From Parafannyhessea umbonata (GTDB lineage Bacteria; Actinomycetota; Coriobacteriia; Coriobacteriales; Atopobiaceae): a DNA stretch of 64,000 nucleotides. The stretch covers positions 18,635 through 82,634 of the forward strand of contig NZ_JABAGR010000010.1 of NCBI RefSeq assembly GCF_012844235.1, in the 5' to 3' direction. Each line of letters starts with the position of its first letter. Positions within the stretch are counted from its first letter, which is position 1. Both the position numbers and the translations under genes were made by a program. Shown here piece by piece: positions 54,270-63,981 of the stretch. Below the pieces are notes generated by a model. It made no database searches, was not told the origin of the DNA, and worked only from the letters and a program-made list of their open reading frames with translations.

Positions 54270-57200
54270 ATGGAATCTGACGTTTCGACACGCCGTGTGC
54301 GAACACATGGCTTTGCGAGGCATGTGCTTGTGGTGGCAGCGGGCGTTTCGCTCGTGTCCGCTCTTGCGGTCAGCGTGGCGCCGGCTGTTGCGAAGGCGGA
54401 AGAGGATAACCAGCAGGGGACAGTCGCGCAGGTTGCGGTTGTCCCCGCATCTGTCGTGGAGGGGCTGCAGCAGCCCGACGCAACCACGAACCAGGAATCG
54501 ACGCAGTCAGCGATTCCGTCCGCAAGCGAGGAGACGCCCACGTCACCTTCCGACTCCGGCAATGCCGCTACAGACGCCGCCCGGGGAGCGGATGCTGTCG
54601 TAAATGGTGGCGACGCTGTAGGGAAAAGTGTCGCCATCGGTGGAACCGGCGCTCATGGAGACGCGGATAATAGCGTTGCCGACACGACGGAAGTGACCTC
54701 GCCTAATCCGCAAACAGACACGAAGAGCGACGCTGCCGATGTCTCGGTGGGTGCCAAGGCTGCCGTCAGCGACGCGTCACCCGCCGCGGCGTCCGAGGAT
54801 GCATCTGTTCCAGGAGAGGCCAAGCTTCCCGAGGGCACCTATGCCATCGTGTCCGGCAGCGGCAGCCACATGGCGCTTGACGTAAGTGCCGCTTCCAAGT
54901 ACGACGGTGCCAACGTACAGATTTACGAGGAGAACGGGACGGACGCTCAGCACTGGCGTCTCACATACAATCGCGACAAAAACAGCAAGTATTACGGTAT
55001 GGTGCGCTTGGTAAACCTAAACTCCGGCAAGGTGCTCGACGTGTATGGCGCCCTCGCGAAATCCGGCGCTAACGTGCAGCAGTATGCGGCCAATGGTAGC
55101 TCGGCTCAGTGGTGGCAGCTCGTGCAGGACGCGAAGGCGCAGGGCCGCTCTGGTTACCTCCTGCGCTCTGCACTCCAGGGTGACTTCGTCCTGGACGTGA
55201 GCGGCGGACGCCTTGCCAATGGGACCAACGTGGGAATCTGGGCGTCCAACGGGACTGCTGCCCAGCGGTTCACGTTCGTGAGCCTTGCGGATGAGGAGAG
55301 CGACCCTTGGATGACCAGCGGTGTGGCCATGCTCGCAAAGAAGCATGTCGCGGATCTCGCCGACGGCACCTACGTCATCTCGGCCTCCGAGAACGTCCGC
55401 TCGGTCCTGGACGTGTATGCCGCCAGCAAGCAGAATGGCGGAAACGTCCAGGTCTGGACTAGCAACGGCACGGGTGCACAGCGTTGGGCGGTATCTACCT
55501 CCGTGGCGTCTGACGGTACGCCCTGGCGCACCGTCAGGAACGTTGGATCCGGTAAGGTGCTCGACGTCTATGCTGCTGGCACCACAGCTGGCACGAACGT
55601 CCAACAGTACGACTCCAACAACTCAAACGCTCAGCGCTGGGTCATCGTCTCCAACGGCGATGGCACCCTAACGCTTAGGTCCGCCTTGGGTAGGAACCTT
55701 GTTCTCGACCTCTGGGGTGGCTCCACGGCCAATGGCGCAAACGCCGATGTCTATACGGCGAACGGCACATCGGCGCAGAAGTTTGTGTTCACTTTCGCAA
55801 CGCCGACGGCGATTGCGTCCGAAGGTCAGGTCGTAGCCGACGGCCTGTATATCATCAAGACGGCCGATGGAAAGGCCATTGATGTCCCCAGCGCCTCCAC
55901 GGCAAATGGCCAACAGCTTCAGACCTATGCAGCCAACGGAACACAGGCCCAGGTATTCGCCATCAACTACGATAAGTCCACCGGCTACTATCACGTCAGC
56001 AACCTTAACTCAATCGCCGCGCTCGACCTCGACAACGGGGACGTGCTTCCGGGCGGCAAGGTCCAGCAATGGGCTTACGGCAATGGCGACAAGAATCAGC
56101 TATGGATCTTCCGGGAGGGCGCCAACGGTACGTATTCAATCATCTCGCCCTACGCGAACCTTGCCCTTGCGGTTTCGGGGGGTAAGCTCACCACGACCTC
56201 GCTCGCAAATGCCGCGCTTTGGAGCCTGGTTCGGTATGAGATTCCCTCTGGTATGTATCAGATTTCGAACCGCGGTAATGGTCGCGTGATAGATGTCCCC
56301 TCGGCGTCGTGGGCGTCGGGCACCAAGATTCAGACATATGCTTCAAACGGCACAATCGCGCAGAAGTGGTACCTCCATGACGTTGGTGGCTCCTTCGGGG
56401 ATGCCTACACGTTACAGAGCGTTGGCTCTGGCAAGTATCTTGCACCGTCCGGCAGCGCAGTGGTCCAGGTCGAGTATCCTCAGGCTGCTACGTGGAGCAT
56501 GGGCTTCCAACCCGGCGTCGGACTGGTGCTGGATGAGGTTGCTTCCGGTAGGTTCCTGTATGCGAATCCTATGCTGACGCTCGGTACGGGCAATCTTTCT
56601 AACTGGGGCTGGAAATTCGCGGACACTACCCTTGACTTCAGTGGCGAGTACGAGTTCGCGCCAGCAACCAATACGGGGCTCCGGCTCGACGTCAATGGCT
56701 CATCCACCTCTGACGGGGCAAACGTTCAGGTATACAGCTCAAACAGCACAAAGGCCCAGCGTTGGATCATCAGCTCCGATGGTGACGGCTGGTTTGCAAT
56801 TCTCTCTCGCAATTCCGGAAAGGCACTCGACATTAGCGGTGCGTCCGGCCAGGATGGCGCGAACGTCTGGCAGTATGCCGGTAACGGGACGAATGCGCAA
56901 AGATGGTTCTTTGAGATCGGCAACTATGGCATTGTGGTCAAGTCTGCATTGGGAACGGTACTTGGCACGGCCTCGGGCTCTGTGAGCGGATCAAACGTAT
57001 CCGCACAAACGTGGACTGACCTTGCTTACCAGTGTTGGCTCCTCAAACCCTTTGCGGTCGTCTCGTATCTCATCGCAGTAGATCCGGGTCATGGTGGAAG
57101 CGACCCCGGTGCGTCGGGCAACGGCCTCCAAGAGAGCACGCTAACGTGGAAGATTGCTTCCGCGCTCCGCGAGAGACTCGTCTCAAGGGGAGTAGGGGTC

Positions 57201-58283
57201 TATTTCACGAAGACCCAGAACGAGTCGGTATCCGTCAAGGATCGTGTGCTCCGTGCCGTTAGCGCGAACGCTAAAGCAATCGTCAGCGTCCATATCAACA
57301 GTGCAGATTCGTCTGCGCAGGGCGCGCTCGTGCTTACGCCTAATGCGAGCTCCTACAACAATTGGCTCCATAACGAAGGCCGTAGGCTTGGTTCCTATGT
57401 GCTTCAGAACATCGCTGAGCTCGGTATCGAGAACGATGGCTTCCTCGAGCGAAACTATCCGCAGGATGGCTCTGATCAGTCAAAGTACGCAGACGGTTCT
57501 GTTGCGGACTACTACGGCATCGTGCGTTACGCTCGCCAAAGGGGCATGCTCGGCGTGATCATCGAGCATGGGTTCATTACGAACCCCCATGATGCTGCTC
57601 TGTTCTCAAGCGATTCCTTCCTCAAGAAGCTTGGCGAGGCTGACGCTGACGGCATCATTCAGATGTATGGCACGAGCGGTGGGATTTCTTCCTCTGGCTC
57701 CACGAACCTGAAGAATCGCGGGGAGGCATCCTCGCAAGACGGCATAAATACGACAATCATGGGCGTTACACGTACGAACGCAGCACAAATCGTCCGTTTC
57801 TTCAAGGAGAAGGGCGCGGTTTACCCTGCGAGCGTGTACAGCAGCAAGGGCGCAGCTACTATCGAGGACTTCGCAAGGATTCTGGTTGAAGAGGCGACAG
57901 CCGAGGGCGTCCGAGCCGAGGTTGTCTTTAGCCAAGCCATGCACGAGACGGGCTGGCTCAAGTTCGGCGGCTTGGTCACGGCGGAGAAGTGCAACTTTGC
58001 CGGACTGGGCGCAACGGGCAACTCGGCTGACGGCCCCTCGACCGATTACGGTCGCGGCTACGCATTCGAAGACGTGCGGACCGGCATTCGTGCCCAGGTT
58101 CAGCATCTCAAGGCATATGCGAGCACGGAGCCATTGGCCAACGCCTGCGTCGACCCGCGCTTCAAGTATGTTACCAGGGGGTGCGCCCCAACTGTCGGCT
58201 CTCTCAGTGGCAAGTGGGCGGTCCCCGGCGACGGTTACGGAGAGAGCATTGCAGCAGTTATTAAGCAACTGCTTGCAGCCTAG
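54270..58283 (+). CDS. Secreted ricin-repeat protein with N-acetylmuramoyl-L-alanine amidase and glucosaminidase domains
   Basis: A 1337-aa protein: signal peptide (about 1-41, ends VAKA), Ala/Thr/Ser-rich stalk to about 185, about thirteen ricin-type units (about 190-925), an Amidase_3 domain (about 930-1130) and a glucosaminidase domain (about 1170-1337). Amidase zinc ligands H941 (DPGHGG), E955 and H1008 (VSVHIN) and catalytic E1099 (IIEHGF) are present. The glucosaminidase acid is probably E1226 in QAMHETGW. Both catalytic modules therefore look active. ATG 54270 follows GAGGAAGG and starts one base after the GT2 stop. Confidence 0.92.
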   Translation: MESDVSTRRVRTHGFARHVLVVAAGVSLVSALAVSVAPAVAKAEEDNQQGTVAQVAVVPASVVEGLQQPDATTNQESTQSAIPSASEETPTSPSDSGNAATDAARGADAVVNGGDAVGKSVAIGGTGAHGDADNSVADTTEVTSPNPQTDTKSDAADVSVGAKAAVSDASPAAASEDASVPGEAKLPEGTYAIVSGSGSHMALDVSAASKYDGANVQIYEENGTDAQHWRLTYNRDKNSKYYGMVRLVNLNSGKVLDVYGALAKSGANVQQYAANGSSAQWWQLVQDAKAQGRSGYLLRSALQGDFVLDVSGGRLANGTNVGIWASNGTAAQRFTFVSLADEESDPWMTSGVAMLAKKHVADLADGTYVISASENVRSVLDVYAASKQNGGNVQVWTSNGTGAQRWAVSTSVASDGTPWRTVRNVGSGKVLDVYAAGTTAGTNVQQYDSNNSNAQRWVIVSNGDGTLTLRSALGRNLVLDLWGGSTANGANADVYTANGTSAQKFVFTFATPTAIASEGQVVADGLYIIKTADGKAIDVPSASTANGQQLQTYAANGTQAQVFAINYDKSTGYYHVSNLNSIAALDLDNGDVLPGGKVQQWAYGNGDKNQLWIFREGANGTYSIISPYANLALAVSGGKLTTTSLANAALWSLVRYEIPSGMYQISNRGNGRVIDVPSASWASGTKIQTYASNGTIAQKWYLHDVGGSFGDAYTLQSVGSGKYLAPSGSAVVQVEYPQAATWSMGFQPGVGLVLDEVASGRFLYANPMLTLGTGNLSNWGWKFADTTLDFSGEYEFAPATNTGLRLDVNGSSTSDGANVQVYSSNSTKAQRWIISSDGDGWFAILSRNSGKALDISGASGQDGANVWQYAGNGTNAQRWFFEIGNYGIVVKSALGTVLGTASGSVSGSNVSAQTWTDLAYQCWLLKPFAVVSYLIAVDPGHGGSDPGASGNGLQESTLTWKIASALRERLVSRGVGVYFTKTQNESVSVKDRVLRAVSANAKAIVSVHINSADSSAQGALVLTPNASSYNNWLHNEGRRLGSYVLQNIAELGIENDGFLERNYPQDGSDQSKYADGSVADYYGIVRYARQRGMLGVIIEHGFITNPHDAALFSSDSFLKKLGEADADGIIQMYGTSGGISSSGSTNLKNRGEASSQDGINTTIMGVTRTNAAQIVRFFKEKGAVYPASVYSSKGAATIEDFARILVEEATAEGVRAEVVFSQAMHETGWLKFGGLVTAEKCNFAGLGATGNSADGPSTDYGRGYAFEDVRTGIRAQVQHLKAYASTEPLANACVDPRFKYVTRGCAPTVGSLSGKWAVPGDGYGESIAAVIKQLLAA

Positions 58284-58476
58284 TTGTGTGATGAAGGAAA
58301 TAGTGAAACGTTTTTAACCAATCAAGGCAGCACAATCTGCATACGATTTGTCATATCTTGATAGTCTGACAATAAGCAGATGCTACGAAGACGACAGATA
58401 TCGATGGAGGCCCTTTTCGCTTTAACTCAGGTTATTTCTCAGCAGATTCGAATACTATTGAGGATTGGTGTAATAA
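58284..58476. other. AT-rich intergenic boundary
   Basis: A 193-base stretch where composition changes sharply from GC-rich to AT-rich. No gene is seen. It marks the left edge of the low-GC segment that runs to 62669. Confidence 0.5.
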
Positions 58477-60375
58477 GTGATTGAATTCAAAATTGCAAAT
58501 GTATTGTTGGAGGACACGAGGCAGTTCAGAGCGACTCCGTTGCTATATGTCAGGTCAGATGGAGCAGTTGTTCCATGTGCCGACGGCTGGAAAATGCAAG
58601 GAACCGGTGGAACCGGCGCTTTTGACTTCACCACATTCTTCAATGGGCTAAGCGTGATGAAATACAATCGATACACATCGGCAAAGGGATACAGACTGCA
58701 CCTCCACTTGAAGGGCGCGAGCTGCACAATTAAGATAACCCATGCAGATCGGTTCGATTACTACCCATCCGTTCTTATGGAAATGAATGTAGCAGAGTCA
58801 TCAAATTGGCACGAAGTTGAGATTGACCTGCCAAACTGTGACGGTGACGTGCTCGAGGGATTCCAAATCCATTCGACGGGAGACGTTTATCTTAAAGACA
58901 GCTTCTACACTGCTCTGGTTGAAGAAGAGGAGTTGAGGACAGTAGAGCTCGCCCTCTCTACGACAACGTTCAAGAAAGAACGCTTTATTGAACATAATAT
59001 AGAACTTGTTAGAAAGCAGATACTCGGTTGCGATGATGAAGTCGCAACGCATTTCAGGATGTTCGTTATTGATAATGGGCGCACTCTTGATTCTCAGCAG
59101 CTTTCTGGTGATGGCATATCCGTCTACCCCAATAGAAACGTTGGAGGTTCTGGTGGGTTTGCATATGGCATGCTTCTTGCGCAAAAGCAGGAGGGTGTTA
59201 CCCACGTACTGCTGATGGATGATGACGTTGAGGTATCTCCAGAAAGCATTAAGAGAACCTATTCGTTGCTAAGGATTGTAAATGACGAGTATTCGGAAGC
59301 GTTCGTTAGTGGCGCTATGATGAACTTCGATGAGCCAGATATCCATTGGGAAGATATTGGTTATATGACTGAGGCTGGTGTTTATCAGTCGCTCAAGCCT
59401 GTACTTCGAATGAGTAACTTGCATGACTGCGTTACAAGCGAAAGCTTTGAGCCAGATTATCGCACCTGGCCTGATTTGAAGCAGAGGTATGCAGCTTGGT
59501 GGTACTGCTGCATCCCAGTGTCTGTCATTAGAAAGCACGGAATGCCCTTGCCATTTTTTGTCAGATTTGATGATGCGGAGTACGGACTTCGGTGCAATCC
59601 ACACATCATGACCTTGAATGGGATATGTATCTGGCATCTTGCTTTCTACATGAGGTATAACGCTGGGGTAGAAAGATATCAAACGATTCGCAACGGAATA
59701 ACTGGGCAGGCAATCACTGGAGTTGCACCGCTAACTAATTTTGTTAAGGAGATTGAAAGGAACATTCGAATTGAACTTGTAAAGTTCAATTATAAAGACG
59801 CTCTACTCGCTGTTCAGGGCTTTGAAGACTTCTTGAACGGCCCCAGTAGTTTTATGTCGAAAGACTATGCTGAAAAGCGTTTCATGGAAGCTAACAGAAA
59901 TAAGGAAGTACAAGTCTCTTTAAATAAGCTAAAGCCGGTAGTTGAGAATGAAGTTGGTATCGACATTGATACTATCGGAACAGATGAAATACTTCGTGAT
60001 ATTTCTTTAGATAAAGTTTCTCGCAATAAATTGAATAAACTGCTGCTGCTGAAGAGATTCAATGACACTCTCAATGGACAGGTCAAAGGCGGTCTAAGGC
60101 CTTTGTCTGATCGTGTGGCTGTTGTAGAAGGTGTCGGCTGGAGCTGTCCAATCGGAAAGCTTTATGGCGCCGATTTCGTTATAGCAATTAATATCCAGCA
60201 AAAGACTGGAGTGCTGCGAAGGCGCGATAATTCAAGGGGAAGAGAGATATGGCACCGGTTCGAAAATGATCTCAAATACTTTGAAGCAAATAGAGATTCA
60301 ATTTATGGGAAATACTCTTCTATCAAACAGACAGTTACATCTACGGACTTTTGGGAAACATATTTAGATTTCTAG
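58477..60375 (+). CDS. GlfT2-like galactofuranosyltransferase (GT2)
   Basis: A 632-aa protein close in length to mycobacterial GlfT2. It has an N-terminal beta-sandwich (about 1-150), then a GT-A domain with NVGGSGGFAYGM, LLMDDDVEVSPESI (D248-D250) and WYCCIPVSVIRKHGMPLPFF with FDDAEYGLR, and a helical C-terminus. GlfT2 adds galactofuranose from UDP-Galf to lipid-linked glycans. No UDP-galactopyranose mutase lies in the window. GTG 58477 is the first plausible start. Codon and base use are clearly AT-rich compared with upstream genes, which suggests recent transfer. Confidence 0.85.
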   Translation: MIEFKIANVLLEDTRQFRATPLLYVRSDGAVVPCADGWKMQGTGGTGAFDFTTFFNGLSVMKYNRYTSAKGYRLHLHLKGASCTIKITHADRFDYYPSVLMEMNVAESSNWHEVEIDLPNCDGDVLEGFQIHSTGDVYLKDSFYTALVEEEELRTVELALSTTTFKKERFIEHNIELVRKQILGCDDEVATHFRMFVIDNGRTLDSQQLSGDGISVYPNRNVGGSGGFAYGMLLAQKQEGVTHVLLMDDDVEVSPESIKRTYSLLRIVNDEYSEAFVSGAMMNFDEPDIHWEDIGYMTEAGVYQSLKPVLRMSNLHDCVTSESFEPDYRTWPDLKQRYAAWWYCCIPVSVIRKHGMPLPFFVRFDDAEYGLRCNPHIMTLNGICIWHLAFYMRYNAGVERYQTIRNGITGQAITGVAPLTNFVKEIERNIRIELVKFNYKDALLAVQGFEDFLNGPSSFMSKDYAEKRFMEANRNKEVQVSLNKLKPVVENEVGIDIDTIGTDEILRDISLDKVSRNKLNKLLLLKRFNDTLNGQVKGGLRPLSDRVAVVEGVGWSCPIGKLYGADFVIAINIQQKTGVLRRRDNSRGREIWHRFENDLKYFEANRDSIYGKYSSIKQTVTSTDFWETYLDF

Positions 60376-60809
60376 ACAAACACTTGTGCTTGAATATGGT
60401 GCAGCGTGGGGTGACGACCAATACATGGTTTTTGAGTCGGCATCTCACGCCGCTATTTCAAAATAACCATAATGAGTGTAGTGGCCTGTACTATGGTTTA
60501 CAACGAGTACTATCAAGGAGATATGACGTAGCGATTCCTAAATTTCCTCCGGAATCGCTACCATTTAATGGCTTTAACCTGTGCCTTTCAAATCGTGGCA
60601 TGAAAACCCGCCCGTTCAACGAGTGGAAGCTATATCAAACTGTAATGTGCCTCTGTTTGGGCGTGAAACATCCTTTTATAATAGATTATACGCATGGGCA
60701 CTCATCCAGTTTTCTACTAGTCTTGCACTATGAAATAGATCTCTTCTACAATAAATTAGGTAGTGCATATACGAGCACCAGATTCTGCGGATCTATGTGA
60801 AGGATTATC
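60376..60809 (+). other. 434-base gap with a possible broken glycosyltransferase start
   Basis: No intact gene is convincing. From ATG 60473 a short frame reads MSVVACTMVYNEYYQGDMT and stops at 60532; the VVACTMVYNE phrase looks like the first strand of a glycosyltransferase. A longer open frame in another phase (to 60800) resembles nothing known. The stretch may be a decayed gene. Confidence 0.35.
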
Positions 60810-62669
60810 GTGGATAAACGTATATTTAATGAATGCTTAATTAAGTATCTTGCGATGCTAGCGCCAATGTCTCTGGCGCTATGCCTAACATATCAGGAAA
60901 GCGGTGTCATTGTTGTAAAACCATACGACAATGCTCGAATAATTTGTGTCGTTGTATTAGGGATAATGCTTTGGAAGGCAATGTCACGACATTACTCCGT
61001 TATGGTTACACCGCGCACTAGGCTGTTCGAAATGTTGGCAGCGCTTGCCGTCTCTATGATTTTCACAATCGGACAACCTATCTCTGACTCTGGAGTACTT
61101 GTATTCTCGAAAATCATATTTGCGCAGAGCGTTGAATATCAAATAACTAAAAGTGTATCGCTGTTAGTTCTCCTCATCGCACTCATCGGTAATACGGTAT
61201 GGATTTGGACCTTGATATCCTTACTGTTTGGGAAGTTGGACGAATACTCATCAGGGAATGTTCTGGGAATTTCCTGCAAATCAATAGATATTCCATTAGT
61301 AGTCCTGATTTTGCTCTTATGTTGGATGCCATATATTGTTATTTGGTTCCCAGGTGCGATAACCTCGGACCAATCAAACCAGTTGGCACAGTTCTTCGGA
61401 TATGGGGATGTGCCACTCACCGACCGATTTCCCTTCTTTGTCGGAATTGTATTTTCTAGTCTGTATAAGATAGGTAATTGTGTTGATTCAAGTGGAATTA
61501 CAGGCATTTTTCTAATTTCGTTGCTGCAGATTTTCGTTTCGCTATTTGTTTGCGTAACAATATTACGTTGGATATATATACTTTCTCAGTCCCGTCTTAT
61601 TCGAGTGTTTTCGGTTGCCTTTTTTGCTTTATTTCCCTTGGTGCCTATCTACACCATCTCAGTTGGCAAAGATGGTCTCCATGCGTTCTTATTGGCGCTC
61701 TTTTGTATGCAATTATTCCTTTTTCTAGAATCGAAGCAAAGGAGCTTGCCTGAAAGCAAGATTTATACCCCATGGGCAATTTCGATAGTTGCTCTGCTGG
61801 TTGTGCTTACAAGAAATAACGGAATTTTCTTAGCTGTTCCGTCTTTGCTAGTATTAGCTCTCATTACAAAGAAGCGTGAAATCATAAATATCGTAGGAAT
61901 CATATTGGTAGCAAGCATCGTTTGGATGCGTGTCCTAGTCCCAAGCTTTGGTGTTGCAAATTTTGGCTCTAGGGAGGTATTGTCGATTCCTGCCCAAATT
62001 GTTGGTGCCAACTTATCTGCTGGACAAAAGATTGATGGAAATACGAAATCAATACTCGAGAATTCGTATTCTGCTAGTCTGAAAAAAGTGGGAGCTAGTT
62101 ATGTCCCAGATATTTCAGACCCATCAAAGGGTCTCTTGGCTGTTGATGAAGAAGACCGCTCTTCTACAATGTCATATTGTATGGCTGCATTCACGGTGTT
62201 CCGGGAGCATCCACTCACTTCAATAGTGGCAGTATTTCGCACAACGATGAATATGTATCCAGCGACACCAGGTACATATTGGTACGAAGATTGTCCGTAC
62301 TTTTGTGACCCTCATGATAGCTTCGCCGCGGCAGGATGGTGTCCTTCTGCAAAGTCGCTGTACGAGAAGGATGGCAGTAAGTTAAACACTACTTTCCGCA
62401 ATGCCCTTTATATACTCCATCGGTCTTTTCCTCTGTCGGTTTTATATACGCCTGGAACATACTTTATTCTACTGGTAATTCTATACTGCTATACATTCTC
62501 AAAGAACAGAATACGGGTGGGCATAGTTTGTTCAGCTCTCCCTCTAGTATTTCTTGAAACTGTTCTATTTGCAGCTCCTTGTGGATCAATACGATATGCG
62601 CTTCCGCTCATCTTCTCGCTTCCCTTTGTTCTTATGCTTTTCGAATACGCTAAGAATATAGAGGGGTGA
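60810..62669 (+). CDS. Polytopic membrane protein, DUF6020-like
   Basis: A 619-aa protein with about thirteen helices. The phrase IVIWFPGAITSDQSNQLAQF, then DRFPFFVGIVFSSLY, is the recognisable part of DUF6020-type proteins, which have a GT-C-like layout and occur in glycan loci of Gram-positives. GTG 60810 is the likely start, with AAGGA upstream. AT-rich like its neighbour, and the last gene of the glycopolymer locus. Function unknown. Confidence 0.72.
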   Translation: MDKRIFNECLIKYLAMLAPMSLALCLTYQESGVIVVKPYDNARIICVVVLGIMLWKAMSRHYSVMVTPRTRLFEMLAALAVSMIFTIGQPISDSGVLVFSKIIFAQSVEYQITKSVSLLVLLIALIGNTVWIWTLISLLFGKLDEYSSGNVLGISCKSIDIPLVVLILLLCWMPYIVIWFPGAITSDQSNQLAQFFGYGDVPLTDRFPFFVGIVFSSLYKIGNCVDSSGITGIFLISLLQIFVSLFVCVTILRWIYILSQSRLIRVFSVAFFALFPLVPIYTISVGKDGLHAFLLALFCMQLFLFLESKQRSLPESKIYTPWAISIVALLVVLTRNNGIFLAVPSLLVLALITKKREIINIVGIILVASIVWMRVLVPSFGVANFGSREVLSIPAQIVGANLSAGQKIDGNTKSILENSYSASLKKVGASYVPDISDPSKGLLAVDEEDRSSTMSYCMAAFTVFREHPLTSIVAVFRTTMNMYPATPGTYWYEDCPYFCDPHDSFAAAGWCPSAKSLYEKDGSKLNTTFRNALYILHRSFPLSVLYTPGTYFILLVILYCYTFSKNRIRVGIVCSALPLVFLETVLFAAPCGSIRYALPLIFSLPFVLMLFEYAKNIEG

Positions 62670-63338
62670 TTATTTGAAGTGCTCTCTTGGAGCTTATGAA
62701 TGAATGTAAAGCGTTGATTCAACGTAGCTTTGTAGTGATGTGGGCTCTAGAGCTTGGAGACGGCGGTTGAGCGGCAGTCCGCGCTCAGCTCGTGGTCACC
62801 ATGCTCGCGCATGAGGTTTAGACGGTCGGTGCGGATGTGTAGTGTAGATTGCGCCTAAGGCTATTGAACCACTTCGCCCACTTGGATATGCTGACGGCAT
62901 CTCAACAAAGAAAAAGCAAGCACTGAGCTACCCTAAGTGTAATCTTCCGGATAAGGGCTGAATGCCGTTATCGCTATGATCTCGACTTGGGCGTCAATTC
63001 GATTGTGTCTGAAATGTTGGTTCATGCGAAGGACCGTGAGGGTTGACTGACAGTCGGACGAGAAAGCACATATGCACTTGGGATCTCCTAGCTTTCGCCT
63101 GGTGGGGGCATTGTACCTCCCACCAGGAGAGGCGGTACCCGGCCGTTGCCCTCTTCTGCCTCTCCGTGTAACGCCTGAGGTCGCGATCCCCGAGCCTGCC
63201 TACTGTTAGCGTCGGGCTAATTTGACCACATCCAGTCAAGCAATAATCGCCAATCCCAGTCAGCCGACTTTGGCCAATGCGCCGGCAACCGGTTTCCTAA
63301 CTTATGTTCTCGCTACACTCCCTTGGGCTGCATGCCCC
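62670..63338. other. Gene-free region with mobile-element remnants
   Basis: No complete gene. On the reverse strand a 21-codon frame (62812-62747, MREHGDHELSADCRSTAVSKL without its last residue) may be the end of a lost transposase, but this is weak. The right part (about 63215-63290) has near-repeats CCACATCCAGTCAAGC and CCAATCCCAGTCAGCC, of the kind found at IS21-family ends. Composition changes from AT-rich back to GC-rich here. Confidence 0.45.
63098..63165. repeat. Two nested-neighbour hairpins, possible structured RNA or element end
   Basis: CCTGGTGGG (63098-63106) pairs with CCCACCAGG (63119-63127). Immediately after, GGAGAGGC (63126-63133) pairs with GCCTCTCC (63158-63165). The two stems share two bases and are therefore alternatives at that point. 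Confidence 0.5.
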
Positions 63339-63926
63339 TCACCTTGTGGCCTGCGGGACGGCCTCGACGGAGTAGGTGTCCAGCCCGCGCCCGCGGTAGC
63401 CCGGGCCGCGCATCATGAAGACGGAGGCCTTGTCGAACACCCTGTCGAGCGCGCACAGCAGCGAGTCGTCGCCCGTGAAGAACTCGTCCCAGGCGCTCGG
63501 CGCCACGTTGCTGGTCAATATCATGGTGTTGGGCCCATCCTTCTCATATCGGCGGCCGATCACATCGAAAAAGAGGTCCGTGCACGCCCTGTCGAAGGTG
63601 CACCTGCCCACCTCGTCCACGATCGGGCAGGTCGGCTTCGCCAGCGCCGACGCGTCGCGGCCCTGTATCCTCGAGAAGTCGAATCCGTCGAAGGTCTTGG
63701 GCTCCCTCCTCGGCAGCCGGCTCAGCCTGAGCAGCGTCTCTATCGACGCCCGCCTCCTCTTCTCCGCGAGGTAGTCGAACGTGACGGCGAGCGCGCCGAC
63801 CTCCGCGTCGCCCATGTCGTGGTCGGACGCCAGCGTCGCGAGCTCGGAGGCCGCGAGGGCGATCCCGAGCCTGGCGGCCGCCTCGCTGGCGAGCTCGTAG
63901 GGGCTCTTCGCGGCGTTTCCCATCAC
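63339..63926 (-). pseudogene. istB: IstB-like IS21-family ATPase, internally deleted (no P-loop)
   Basis: A 195-aa frame with the N-terminal IstB region (SRLPRREPKTFDGFDFSRIQ) and the C-terminal half from PIVDEVGRCTFDRA to the end (TNVAP-like ILTSN box and RGPGYRGR). Between them, GRDASALAKP joins directly to TCPIVDEVG. Full IstB proteins have about 80 more residues here including the Walker A loop. The frame is kept, but without the P-loop it should not bind ATP normally. IS21 order would put istA upstream, beyond the right edge of the window. Confidence 0.82.
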
Positions 63927-63981
63927 TGTGTTTCGTCAACCTCTCGTTTCACAAAACAGCATCCGTTCGTTTCACACGTCA

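Noticed and set aside
14830..58283. NGT/NGS in the ricin units as N-glycosylation sequons
   Set aside because: NG(T/S)xAQxW is the ordinary structural signature of ricin-type lectin repeats; no oligosaccharyltransferase was recognised, so glycosylation is not supported.
60351..60800. 149-aa open frame after the GlfT2-like gene
   Set aside because: It starts inside the GlfT2-like gene, has no ribosome binding site and no recognisable domain; treated as gap sequence with a possible decayed gene in another phase.
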